Origin: Tuctoria greenei
Lineage: Eukaryota; Streptophyta; Magnoliopsida; Poales; Poaceae
DNA: 64,000 nucleotides
Direction: 5' to 3'
Assembly (NCBI GenBank): GCA_036927565.1
Contig: JAYESD010000003.1
Span: 38,071,325 to 38,135,324 of the forward strand
The first letter of the stretch is position 1, and each line of letters starts with the position of its first letter. The notes under the pieces are model-generated. The model was given only the letters and a program-made list of their open reading frames with translations. It ran no database searches and was not told where the DNA came from. Below are positions 1 to 9,929 of this stretch, piece by piece. A program made the translations under genes and the position numbers.

Positions 1-38
1 CTCTTGGAAGCAAGCTTAGGCCTCGCAAGGACTCGAGG

Positions 39-534
39 ATGGAACCAGCTCAAGAGGAAGAAGAAGTGAATTCTCCCGCAAGGGAAGTCGAGCATGAACA
101 TTCCAACACGATGGAGGAGGATGCCGAGATGGTGGAATCTTATGATGATAAGGAAGAGGAAGATTCGAAGATGGTGGAAATCTATGAAAGCGAAGAAGAG
201 GAGGATGATACACACGAAGGGAACAAGGGAAGTCTTGAAGCCGCAAGATGGAGCTCAAATCAGTTCTCGTGCCATTGACAAATCTCAGGCAATATTGGTG
301 AATTTGAACAATCGCTATGCTGATGCCATGGAAGAGATCCGTTACCTCTGTAAGTGGCTATTCATCATGGAAAAGCAAGAGGAAGTATGTGCCACCGTGG
401 AGGTCAACGATGTAGCAACTTCTCCAGCGCCAACATGGACAGCCAACTCACCCTGGCGTGCGCCCATATATGCCTCACCGCCATTATCACTTTCACCGCC
501 TCACGGCCAGGACATCCACGGTTCACATAAGTAA
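39..534 (+). pseudogene. Acidic upstream reading frame of an old chromovirus (frameshifted)
   Basis: An ATG at 39 opens a strongly acidic frame of 79 codons, rich in Glu and Asp runs, that stops at 276-278. The neighbouring frame continues as coding-like sequence to 534 (motif NRYADAMEEIRYL), so a frameshift near 240-260 probably broke one reading frame. It precedes the gag start at 838 and is separated from it by an intron-like stretch. I do not recognise a domain. An extra leader exon of the retroelement is the likeliest reading; a captured host fragment is possible. No initiation or splicing signal proves expression. Confidence 0.4.
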
Positions 535-837
535 GTCTAGGTTTCTTGCTTAGAAGTTAGAAAAGCATTTAGATCGTCTTAGTCATGTTTAGTGTGGTGT
601 GCTGAATTTTCTTAGTGTGTGCTTGTGCTTGTGTGCTTGGTGCATGTTGTGGGACATCTAGTATTTTGTCCACATCCGCGTGTAGTAGAGAGTTGTGGGA
701 TCATTGTCCACATCCTCTAATAGGGTTATTAGTATTAATAAAGGAGTTGTCTAGTTACATATACCTTGATGCATATAGTTGGGACATTTCTTTTCCAATT
801 CTAAATTCTTATGTATCTACTATTCTTTCACCAACAG
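530..837 (+). other. Intron-like leader segment between upstream ORF and gag
   Basis: The segment starts with a GTAAGT donor just after the upstream ORF and ends with a pyrimidine-rich tract and CAACAG directly before the gag ATG at 838. Part of it (around 755-785, TTGATGCATATAGTTGGG) recurs in the leaders of the other chromovirus copies at about 4283 and 9680, so it belongs to the element. Splicing is inferred from the sequence only. Confidence 0.4.
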
Positions 838-1244
838 ATGCCGATGACTCATAACCAGAGGAATGCCAATCGTTAGGATGAGAGCAATGAAGCACCACAG
901 AACAACCAGGGACCTGCCCAGGGAGCTGTCAACCTTGAGAAGCTATTGGCTATGCAGAACCAGCTCATGCAGACCATGATACAAGCCATGGGACAACTGC
1001 AAGTTGGCAACAACCATCAGCCCCACATGCCGCCGCCACCACAACCATCGCCACGCCACTACCGTTTGGGAGAGTTTATGAAGACCAGGCCACCTACTTT
1101 TGCTCAAGCCACAGATCCAATAGAAACTGATGATTGGTTGATGTCTGTTGAGAAGAAACTTGCTATTGTCCAGTGCAGTGATAGAGAGAAGGTTCTTTTT
1201 GTCTCACACCAGTTGTTTGGAGCTGCTGTAGATTTGTGGGAATC
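838..1244 (+). pseudogene. Ty3/gypsy chromovirus Gag, N-terminal fragment
   Basis: Gag is the capsid precursor of the element. The frame starts at ATG 838, has one in-frame TAG (874-876), a Gln/Met-rich stretch, a proline run near 1027-1050, then the retrotransposon-gag core with RPPTFAQA, DDWLMSVEKKL and REKVLFVSHQL. That order fits Tekay/RIRE3-type chromovirus Gag. The frame is cut within the core, after LWES, where an LTR of the same superfamily starts at 1245. The rest of this gag is not found elsewhere in the window, so the far side of the insertion is lost or rearranged. Confidence 0.85.
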
Positions 1245-1371
1245 TTTAACACCCTCATTTTTCATGCATCATGCATTGCATACATCATTAAATATGTTTA
1301 ACATTAATCCACATGGAAAGGAACAAGTTCAAATGTATTAGAAGCAAACCGCGCTTAAAAAGTCTGAGAAG

Positions 1372-1695
1372 TGCGGACTTGTCCGATTTGCCCAGGACTA
1401 GTCCGAATTTCTCTCACAACCCATTTTGGACATGTTCGTTTCCCTACAGACTAGTCCGTTTTTCTCTCTGTACCGGTTTTGGACTTGTCCGGTCCATTGC
1501 GGACTAGTCCGTTCACCCTATCCTTAGAATATTTTGCCAAGTCCCCAGAATTGTCCGGACTTGTCCGTTTTCCACCGGACTTGTTCGTTTTGCTCTCTAA
1601 CTAAAATTGGACTTGTCCAATTTTTTCTAGACTTATCCGTTTTCGTGTCTGTCTAATATCAGACTAGTCCGGTCTAGTGCGGACATGTTCGATGT
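1372..1695 (+). promoter_or_regulatory. Palindrome cluster in U3 of LTR1
   Basis: About twelve copies of a 12-bp near-palindrome, alternating between CGGACTTGTCCG-like and CGGACTAGTCCG-like forms, lie 15-60 bp apart. The AGT-centred form is a perfect palindrome. They lie about 170-490 bp upstream of the TATA box. Equivalent clusters occur at about 6830-7130, 14778-15090, 17630-17700, 30490-30735, 47617-47890 and 60925-61225. A protein-binding role is inferred. Confidence 0.75.
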
Positions 1696-1859
1696 TCGCG
1701 ACTCCGATTCAATCTTGTCATCCACGACTTGTTATTGGGTATTTACCTAAATTGGGCCCAAGGACGTCGTGTCTAACCCTTTTGGAGCCCATGTGGGACC
1801 CCACCACAGCCTCCACCCACCTTAGACTCGAATTCCATCAAACCCTACCACCTCCACCC

Positions 1860-1869
1860 CTATATAAAC
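1860..1869 (+). promoter_or_regulatory. TATA box of LTR1
   Basis: CTATATAAAC lies about 615 bp into the LTR. The same box in the same context (CCACCCCTATATAAACAACC or close) occurs at about 7305, 15278, 30903, 48069 and 61391 in the other subfamily-A LTRs. Transcription would start about 30 bp downstream, before an ACCCTAGTTCGTG-containing leader. Confidence 0.8.
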
Positions 1870-2482
1870 AACCCAACACGCCACTTTTACATCTCTTTGC
1901 CACAATTGAAAGCACCACAAACCCTAGTTCGTGGGAGCCGCCACCAAGGGGAGATCCAGCTGCAAGGAGGAGAAGGAGATAACAAATAAGGATCAAGCAA
2001 TCAGATCTTCATCGACTTTGCGTTCTTCATCACCAATTCACCCTCAACCCTTCATCACCAACCCTACATCGTCAAGATCCAAGTGTTGCCTCCAAACTCT
2101 TGTTCTTTGGAGTTCTAGACACGTGATATACCTTCTACTTTCTCTTTCCCACGTGAATTCAATTCTACTCTCCAAATTCTCGTAGATCGAGAAAACCCTA
2201 TCTCGCTGGTTCTGCGCAGGACGGACAAATCTGCCCTGGTACCGGACTTTTACGGCCTATGAATCTAAATTGTGCTGAATTAATTCCAATTTGACTCGAA
2301 TTATTTCAAACCTGTCCAAACTTGTTAGAAACTATTGTAACTAGTTAGTAAGCATTAATAGCAACTCATTACCATGTTTTACCTCATAATTGCATTAATC
2401 ATGCCATGCCATGTCATATTGAGTACTATATGAGCACTATTTGATTGAATTGTGCGTTTTGCATATTTGTCGCTTGGAATAG

Positions 2483-3787
2483 AAGGAGTTGCACTGGAGG
2501 GTGCTGTCGAGTACCTCCAGTACTAGAATTTTGAAGTGTTTGACCCTAACCAAGCTCAAGAGCAAGACAAGTGTCCTTGATCATATTTATCATAGTTTTT
2601 AACTGTTTTGTTTTCAAACTTGCATGCCTGTGTCAATTTGATGGGACTCCTATGATAGGAAGTTTACTAGACTTGTTTAACTACCCTTGTCGCTTGGAAC
2701 ACATAGTAGAGAGTCGGGAAGAGCTTTTCACCTTTTCGCTTCCCTCAAATTAATTGGGATGAGAAAACCACCAAGTTACTTAATTATAAATTATTGATAT
2801 TATGGATAATGTACATTGATGAACATGGTTAATGGTAATATGGTAATGGGTGATCTAAGCAAGCATGGTATCTGGATGCGTTGGATGTTATGGTGGTTTG
2901 CTTGCCTTAGATCTAAGGACCGGTTCATGCGAGAATAGACTAGGACTACAGTGCCACCACGAGGCCAAGTATGGGTGCGACATAGCTGATTAATTAGGGT
3001 ATTGCTAGTATTGCGCAAACCATTAGACAGAGCGGGGAAGGGGAGTCGGATTGGGTTTGTATGAGTGGTGGGACTCCCTGGGATCCGAACAGCACAAGAG
3101 AGGGCCCTTTGTTAAGGATGTGCTCAGTTGGAGGCATTGCCGCTAGTGAACATTAGTGGGTCCGTACATACTAGTAGTCCCTTTGTAAAGGCTATTTTGT
3201 GATCTCTTGGCCACACACCAACGGACGTGTGTAATGTGACCAACGGGTCACGGGCATAAGGGAGGTTCTTAGTCAATGAAAGGTGATGAAAACACGAACA
3301 CGTGGGTAAAGTGGTACAACCTCTGTAGAGTTGTAAACACTATCATAATAGTCATGCTCTCGGTTAAGATCACCTGGATGACCTACATGATTAGAGGGAA
3401 CTTGGGATTTGGGATGGTTGGTTATGGTTACGGTCATGGTTATGGTTATGGTCATGGTTATGGTTATGGATTGAGTTATGATAAATGGACATGGATGATG
3501 ATGATGGTAATAATCTGGTATATGGATGGATAATTAATTATGGTTACGTATTATGTTAATTATGTAGAATATGATGGGTTTACTTCATATAGACATAGTA
3601 TAATGCTTTTTACACGTTTTAAATGTATTTTTCAGCAAATAGCCATTGTTTATTATCATGCCTTGTTTAAGCTACATGTCATACTTTCTACACTTGTTGA
3701 GTACGATATGTACTCACCCTTGCAATTCCCACACCAACAGTTTCAGGTCAGGATTGGGAGTATCATGATGATAATGCAGAATATTAG
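2483..3787 (+). other. Candidate spliced mini-gene inside LTR1 (two exon-like blocks)
   Basis: Block A (2483-2566, 84 nt) follows an AATAG acceptor-like site and encodes a peptide ending in FDPNQAQEQ. Block B (3747-3787, 41 nt) follows TTTCAG, encodes a short acidic tail (DWEYHDDNAEY) and ends in TAG. The same blocks, with identical lengths, are at 7906-7989/9151-9191, 15894-15977/17143-17183, 31595-31678/32801-32841, 48656-48739/49928-49968 and 62018-62101/63264-63304. Joining A to B keeps the frame in every copy. The donor after A is AAG|GCAAGT or a one-base derivative (ACAAGT in this copy). No start codon for the frame is established. Expression is unproven. Confidence 0.5.
3419..3475 (+). 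repeat. GGTTATGGTCAT-type minisatellite in LTR1
   Basis: Short units of the GGTTATGGTTATGGTCAT type are tandemly repeated; the reading frame across them gives alternating Gly-Tyr and Gly-His. LTR2 has a shorter version (about 8830-8870), so the array expanded or contracted after the LTRs separated. It is simple repeat DNA, not a glycine-rich protein gene. Confidence 0.8.
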
Positions 3788-4072
3788 ATTGTGTTCTGCC
3801 ATCAGCTTTTCCTATGGTGTTGCTTGGAGTCGCACTATCCCTTATGCTTAGTTGCTTAATTAGATTATTTTCACTGTAGTAGTGGTATAATTAGTGATCA
3901 TTAGAGTTGTAACCTGAGGATTATTTGAATATTGTAGTAAAAGTACTTATTTAATAATTTGTGTTGTTGTAATTATCTGTTTATCGTTTGTGAATCACTT
4001 GTGTATGTGTGTTAAACATCCTGGGCACACATATACTGCACTTGGTTCATTTTCGGAACCAGGTGTCACAAA

Positions 4073-4092
4073 TTGGTATCAGAGCCACAGGT
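4073..4092 (+). other. Primer-binding site, initiator tRNA-Met type
   Basis: TTGGTATCAGAGCCACAGG starts 2 bp after the LTR end. TGGTATCAGAGC is complementary to the 3' end of plant initiator tRNA-Met, the usual primer of chromoviruses and copia elements. It fixes the LTR1 boundary and the + orientation. Confidence 0.9.
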
Positions 4093-4412
4093 GGACCATA
4101 GGATGCAACCTAGATAGAATGGACACTTTAAAACACATAGAAGCACTCAGGAAGCATTGTGGATTGTTTGGTGTGTTGATTGCTATATTTGTTGCTTGTC
4201 TACTTAATAGAGGATTGTGGGATGCTTTAGCATTGCCATGTCCACATAGGCTTCTATAGTTAGTTGTTTAGTTTCATATCCCTTGATGCATATAGTTGGG
4301 AATTCGTTCTATCTCGTTCAATTTCTCTCAATGGAAGATGGACACAACTAGAAGATTGACCATTTCAGACGAAGTTGTATGGAAGATGAGAACAAAGATA
4401 GTGTGTCCAAGA
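4093..4412 (+). other. Chromovirus leader, gag deleted
   Basis: This untranslated leader matches 9504-9830 in the second internal copy and, in part, 700-800. Gag is missing: the leader runs into the protease remnant after a purine-rich stretch (4320-4410). No usable ORF is visible. Confidence 0.6.
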
Positions 4413-4594
4413 GTAAGTTTAAAATAAGGGGGGTAGAATTCTTCGCCAACCTTATTATTTTGGAGACACAAGGATTGGACATAACACCTGGAATAGATTG
4501 GCTACAGAAGTATAATGGGATAATTCAGTGAGCCACAACGACAACACAAATGACAAATGATGAGGGAGTCAACATTGAATTTGAGGCATCACCA
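4413..4594 (+). pseudogene. Chromovirus retropepsin, C-terminal remnant
   Basis: The frame reads VEFFANLIIL, DITPGIDWLQKYNGIIQ and NIEFEASP, which matches the end of the aspartic protease of Tekay-type chromoviruses (the GMDWL region). The catalytic D-[ST]-G part is deleted along with gag, and two in-frame stops are present (after GIIQ and after EASP). It is not functional. Confidence 0.75.
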
Positions 4595-4619
4595 TAAATG
4601 TCTAAGCTAACTAATCATC

Positions 4620-5135
4620 AAGGACTACTCCAATGTAGTGAAGTGCATGACTGAGTTGCTAACAAGGGGAAAGCTTTTCAATTGGATTCTATCTTGCCAG
4701 GACAATATTGAGAAATTGAAGAAGAGATTTATAACTGCACTGATGTTTGTATTACTAGACGTGAGAAAGAAGTTTAGATTTGTACGATGCTTCAAGACAA
4801 TGACTTGGATGTGTGCTCATGCAAGAAGGTCAAGTGGTAGCCTATGCATCGAGGAAATTGAAGAAACATGAGCAGAATTATCTAACGCATGATCTCGAAC
4901 TTGCAGCCATGGTACATGCCTTGAAGATTTGGAGACATTACATTCTTGGTCATCGGTGTGAAATTTATACAGATCATAAGAGTCTCAAGTTCATTTTCAC
5001 ACAAACAGACCTAAATTTGAGGAAACGAAGATGGTTGGAGCTTATCAAGGATTATGATGTGGGAATCAATTATCATCGGGTAAGGCTAATGTAGTGGTCG
5101 ATGCTTTGAGCCAAAAAGAGTAAGTCACCAACTCA
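4620..5135 (+). pseudogene. Chromovirus RT C-terminus and RNase H remnant
   Basis: The sequence begins in the RT connection (KCMTELLTRGKLFNW), continues through ELKKRF and reaches RNase H with VAYASRKLKKHEQNYLTHD, ELAAMVHALKIWRHY, YTDHKSLKFIF and KDYDVGINYH. The RT palm with its catalytic Asp pair is missing, and the frame shifts near 4750-4815. A further frameshift lies near 5080, just before the ALS motif that normally ends RNase H. The corresponding part of internal 2 (12590-13080) is better preserved. Confidence 0.85.
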
Positions 5136-6425
5136 CTATTAAGGATTTGCCTTCTAAGTTATGTAAGGAGTTTGAACGGTTGAATCTTGGATTTATGAGT
5201 GAGATGGGAATAATGGAGTTAAAACCGACCTTGGAGCAAGAAATTCGAGAAGATCAGACCAAGGATGAGGAAACTCAGGAAATTAAGGAAAGGACCCAGG
5301 AAGGGAGATAATTCAGATTTGATGAAGACGAACATGGTACTCTATGGCTTGGGGAAGAGAATTGTGGTACCTAATGTGAAGCATATTCGGGAAACAATAT
5401 TGAAGGAGGAACATGATTCACCTTACTGAATTCATCCTGGTTGTACAAAGATGTACAAGGACTTGAAGACATGTTATTGATGGGTCAGCATGAAAAAGGA
5501 CATAGCCGAGTATGTAGCCTTGTGTGATGTGTGCCAACGGGTTAAAGCCAAACATCAAAGGCCAATTGGACTACTACGTCCATTAAAGATTCCGGAGTGG
5601 AAATGGGAAGAAATTGGAATGGACTTCATAGATGGATTACCTTGAAGCCAGACCAGCTATGACTCGATTTGGGTTATTGTGGATCGGTTGACCAAATCAG
5701 CTCATTTTATACCAGTCAAGACCACATATACCACTGCGAAGCTAGCAGAATTGTATATGGAGCACATTGTGTGCTGTCATGGAGTTTCGAAGAAAATAGT
5801 CTCGGACTGAGGTTCTCAATTCACCTCTAGGTTCTGGCAAAAATTGCATGAAGCTATGGGTACAAGGTAAAATTTCAGTTTGGCGTATCACCCTCAAACT
5901 GATGGACAAACCGAGAGGACAAATCAGATTTTAGAGGACATGTTAAGAGCTTGTGCTTTAAAGCATGAAACAAGTTAGGACAAAAGCTTTCCATATGGGG
6001 AATTCTCATATAACAATAGTTACCAAACAAGTTTGAAGATGTCGCCATATGAAGCATTATATGGGAGGAAGTGTAGGACACCCTTGTTTTGGAAAGGGAT
6101 GGGAGGATCCCAAGTTTTTGGACCTGATGTTTTGCAAGAAGCTGAAAAACAAGTCCAAATAATCCGCAAAATTTTGAGGGCTGCCCAATCAAGACAAAAA
6201 GGATATGCGGATAATAGAAGGAGAGACCTAGACTTTGAAGTGAGAGACTTCGTTTACCTCAAAGTGTCGCCAATGCGAGGTCATAAGAGGTTTAGTGTCA
6301 GAAGCAAGTTAACACCTCGCTATATTGGACCATTCAAGATTTTGGACAAACGAGGAAAAGTAGCATATAAACTGGTGATGCCAACACACCATTCAGATGT
6401 CCATGATGTGTTTCATGTTTCATAG
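5136..6425 (+). pseudogene. Chromovirus integrase remnant, internal 1
   Basis: The zinc-binding N-terminus is recognisable (IHPGCTKMYKDLKTC, then CDVCQRVKAKH). The core follows with MDFIDGLP, VSD-stop-GSQF and HPQTDGQTERTNQILED, which supply the D, D and E catalytic positions. The C-terminus reads MSPYEALYGRKCRTPLFW, FVYLKVSPMRGHKRF and LTPRYIGPFKIL. At least six in-frame stops occur, including TGA at 5808-5810 beside the second catalytic Asp and TAG at 6423-6425, where internal 2 has CAG. The region is inactive. Confidence 0.9.
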
Positions 6426-6686
6426 CTCAAGAAGTGCTTGAGGGTACCGGAAGAACAAGTGCCAATGGAAGAATTGGAATTAGAGGCAGATTTGACTTAT
6501 GTCGAGCGACCGGTCAAAATCTTGGAAACCAGGGAGAGAGTCACAAGGAACAAGGTTATTTGATGGTGTCAAGTACAATGGAAGCATCATACAGAATCAG
6601 AAGCGACTTGGGAGCTAGAAGATGAGATCAAGAAAGAATTTCCCTATCTCCTTCATTCTACGTCAAATCTCGAGGGCGAGATTCAT
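6426..6686 (+). pseudogene. Chromodomain-like C-terminus of pol, internal 1
   Basis: LKKCLRVPEEQVPMEELELE, then PVKILETRERVTRNKVI and W-KHHTESEATWELEDEI-KEFPYL, form the CR-type chromodomain tail that defines chromoviruses and is thought to guide integration into heterochromatin. A TGA at 6561-6563 replaces the CGA seen in internal 2. The polypurine tract and LTR2 follow. Confidence 0.85.
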
Positions 6687-6703
6687 TTTAAGGGGGGTAG
6701 GTT
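6687..6703 (+). other. Polypurine tract before LTR2
   Basis: TTTTAAGGGGGGTAGGTT immediately precedes the TGTAACACC start of LTR2. It is the plus-strand primer site of this family. Internal 2 has the equivalent at 14634-14649. Confidence 0.8.
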
Positions 6704-9483
6704 TGTAACACCTTCATTTTTCATCCATCATTACATACATCATTAAATATGTTTAACATTCATCCACATAGAAAGCAACAAGTTTAAATGAATTAGAAGC
6801 AAAACCGCGCTTAAAAATTCTCAGAAGTGCAGACTTGTCCGATTTGCCCCAGACTAGTCCGTATTTCTCTCTAAACCCGTTTCGAACATGTCTGTTTCCC
6901 TGCGGACTAGTCTGTTTTTCTCTCTGTACCGGTTTCGGACTTGTCCGGTCCATTGCGGACTAGTCCGTTCACACTATCTGTAAAAATTTTTGCCAAGTCC
7001 CCGGACGTGTCCGTTTTCCGCTGGACTTGTCCGTTTTGCTCTCTAACTAAAATCGGACTTGTTCAATTTTGCCAGACTTATCCGTTTCCATCTTTGTCTA
7101 ATATTGGACTAGTCTGGTCTATTGCGGACTTGTACAACGTTCGCGACTCCGATTCAATCTTGTCTTCCATGACTTGTTATTGGGTACTTACCTAAATTGG
7201 GCCCAAGGACTTCGTGTCTAACCCTCTTGGAGCCCATGTGGGACCCCACCACGGCCTCCACCCACCTTAGACTCGAACTCCATCAAACCCTACCACCTCC
7301 ACTCCTATATAAACAACCCAACACCCCACTTTTACATCTCTTTGCCACAATTGAATGCACCACAAACCCTAGTTCGTGGGAGACGCCACCAAGGGGAGAT
7401 CCAGCAACAAGGAGGAGAAGGAGATCACGAAGAAGGATCAAGCAATCAAGATCTTCATCGACTTTGCATTCTTCATCACCAATTCACCCTCAACCCTTCA
7501 TCACCAACCCTACATCGTCAAGATCCAAGTGTTGCCTCCAAACTCTTGTTCTTTGGATTTCTAGACACGTGGTATACCTTATACTTTCTCTTTACCATGT
7601 GAATTCAATCCTAGTTGTCCAAATTCTCGTAGATCGAGAAAACCCTAACTCGTTGGTTCTGCGCAGGACGGACTAGTCCAGCCCTGGTACCGGACTTGTA
7701 CGGCTTATGAATCTAAATTGTGCTGAATTAATTCCAATTTGACTCGAATCTATTCCAAACCTGTACAAACTTGTTAGAAACTATTGTAACTAGTTAGTAA
7801 GCATTAATAGCAAATCATTAATCATGCCACGACATGTCATATTGAGTACTATATGAGCATTATTTGATTGATTTTTGTGTTTTCCATGTTTGTCGCTCAG
7901 AATAGAAGGAGTTGCGCTGGATGGTGCTGTCGAGGACCTCCAGTACCAGAATTTTGAACTATTTGACCCTAACCAAGCTCAAGAGCAAGGCAAGTGTCCT
8001 TGGTCATATTGATCCTAGTTTTTAAATGTTTTTTTCAAACTTGCATGCCTGTGTCCATTTGATGGGGCTCCTATGATAGGAAGTTTACTTGACTTGTTTA
8101 ACCACCCTTGTCGCTTGGAACACATAGTAGAGAGTCGGGAAGGGCTTTTTACCTTTTGGCATCGCTCAAATGAATTGGGATGGGAAAACAACCAAGTTAC
8201 TTAAATATAAATTATTGAGATTATGGATAATGTACATTGATGAACATGGTTAATGGTAACATGGTAATGGGTGATCTAAGCAAGCATGGTCTGTGGATGG
8301 GTTGGATGTTATGGTGGTTTGCTTGCCTTGGATCTAAGGACCAGTTCAAGCGAGAATAGATCAGGACTATAGTGCCACCACGAGGCCAAGTATGGTTGCG
8401 GGGTAGCTGATTAATTAGGGTATTGCTAGTATTGCGTAGACCATTTGAAAGAGCGGGGAAGGGGAGTTGGATTGGGTTTATATGAGTGGCGGGACTCCCT
8501 GGGATCCAAACGGCACAAGAGGGGGCCCTTAGTTTAGGATGTGCTCAGGCATCGCCACTAGTGAAACCTCAGTGGGTCCGTACATACTAGTAGTCTCTTT
8601 GTAAAGGCTATTTTGTGATCTCTTGGCCACACACCAATGGAAGTGTGCAATGTGATCGACGGGTCACGGACATAAGGGAGGTTCTTAGTCACCAAAAAGT
8701 GATGAAATCACGAACACGTTGGTAAAGTGGTACAACCTCTGCAACGTGTTAAAAACTATCATCATAGTCATGCTCCCAGTTAAGAGCACCTGGATGACCT
8801 ACATGATTAGAAGGAACTTGGGATTTGGGATGGTTGGTTATGGTTACGGTCATGTTTATGGTTATGGATTGAGTTATGATAAATGGACATGGATGATGAT
8901 GATGATGATGGTAATAATCTGGTATATGGATGGATAATTAATTATGGTTTTGTATTATGTTAATTATGTGGGATATGATGGGTTTACTTCACATAGACAT
9001 AGTATAATGCTTTTTATACGTTTTAAATGTATTTTTCAGCAAATAGCCATTGTTTATTATCATGCCTTGTTCAAGCTACATGTCATACTTTCCACACTTG
9101 CTGAGTACGATATGTACTCACCCTTGCAATCCCCCCACCAACAGTTTCATGTCATGATTGGGAGTATCATGATGATAATGCGGAATATTAGGATGTGTTA
9201 TGCCGTCAGCTTTTGCTGTGGTGTTGCTTGGAGCCGCGCTATCCCTTATGCTTAGTTTGCTTAGTTGCTTAATTAGATTATTTCCACGGCAGTAGTAATG
9301 TCATTAATGATCATTAGTGTTGTAACCCGAGGATTATTTGAATATTGTAATAAAAGTACTTATTTAATAATTTTTGTTGTGGTAATTATTTGTTTATCGT
9401 TTGTGAATCACTTGTCTATGTGTGTTAACCATCTTGGGGACACATATATTGCACTTGGTTCAATTTCGGAACCGAGTGTCATA
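6704..9483 (+). repeat. LTR2, chromovirus subfamily A (shared middle LTR)
   Basis: It is 2780 bp, from TGTAACACC to GTGTCATA (CA end decayed to TA). The layout is that of LTR1: palindromes 6830-7130, TATA box near 7305, exon-like block A 7906-7989 with an intact GCAAGT donor, block B 9151-9191 (its acceptor has changed from CAG to CAT). A primer-binding site follows, so this LTR closes internal 1 and opens internal 2. An AATAAA at about 9350 lies shortly before the LTR end. Confidence 0.9.
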
Positions 9484-9929
9484 AATTGGTATGAAATCCA
9501 CGAGTGGACCGTAGGATGGACACTTTAGAACACATAGAAGCACTCAGGAAGCATTGTGGATTGTTTGGTGTGCTGATTGCTATATTTGTTGCTTGTCTTC
9601 TTAGTAGAGGATTGTGGGATGCTTTAACATTGCCATGTCCACATAGGCTTGTAAAGTTAGTTGTTTAGTTTCATATCCCTTGATGCATATAGTTGGGAAT
9701 TCGTTCTATCTCATTCAACCTCTCTCAATGGAAGATGGACACAGCTAGATGATTGACCATTTCAGACGAAGCTGTATGGAAGATGAGAACAAAGATAGTG
9801 TGTCCAAGAGTAAGTTTTAAAATAAGGGGGGCTACGGAAGTATAATGGGATAATTCAGTGAACCACAAGGACAACACAAATAACAAATGGTGAAGATTAG
9901 ATCGTCAAACATACCCAAGACAACTTTTT
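9484..9929 (+). other. Primer-binding site and leader of internal 2
   Basis: TTGGTATGAAATCCACGAG is a mutated initiator-Met primer site, followed by leader sequence matching 4093-4340 and a short protease-end scrap (about 9835-9890). Gag, most of the protease and the start of RT are missing; a foreign fold-back insertion begins near 9890-9930. Confidence 0.7.

Larger units (their letters stand above)
1245..4070 (+). repeat. LTR1, chromovirus subfamily A
   Basis: It is 2826 bp, from TTTAACACCCTC (a decayed TGTAACACC end) to GGTGTCACA, followed at once by a primer-binding site. From 5' to 3' it holds a palindrome cluster (1372-1695), a TATA box (1860-1869), a purine-rich leader, an 84-nt exon-like block (2483-2566), a GY-coding minisatellite (3419-3475), a 41-nt terminal exon-like block (3747-3787) and a run resembling a plant poly(A) region near 3930-3960. 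The distance from TATA box to LTR end (about 2.2 kb) is long for an R-U5 region. Confidence 0.9.

Noticed and set aside
1372..1695. Regularly spaced palindromes as a CRISPR array
   Set aside because: The units are short and imperfect, the spacing is irregular, the same array recurs in every LTR copy, and the DNA is plant nuclear.
3276..3533. Glycine-tyrosine-rich ORF
   Set aside because: It spans a GGTTATGG minisatellite inside an LTR and is not conserved in length in LTR2.
4073..4092. tRNA-Met-like sequence as a tRNA gene
   Set aside because: Only about 12 bases complementary to the tRNA 3' end are present. This is a primer-binding site; the same holds at 9484, 33211 and 38287.
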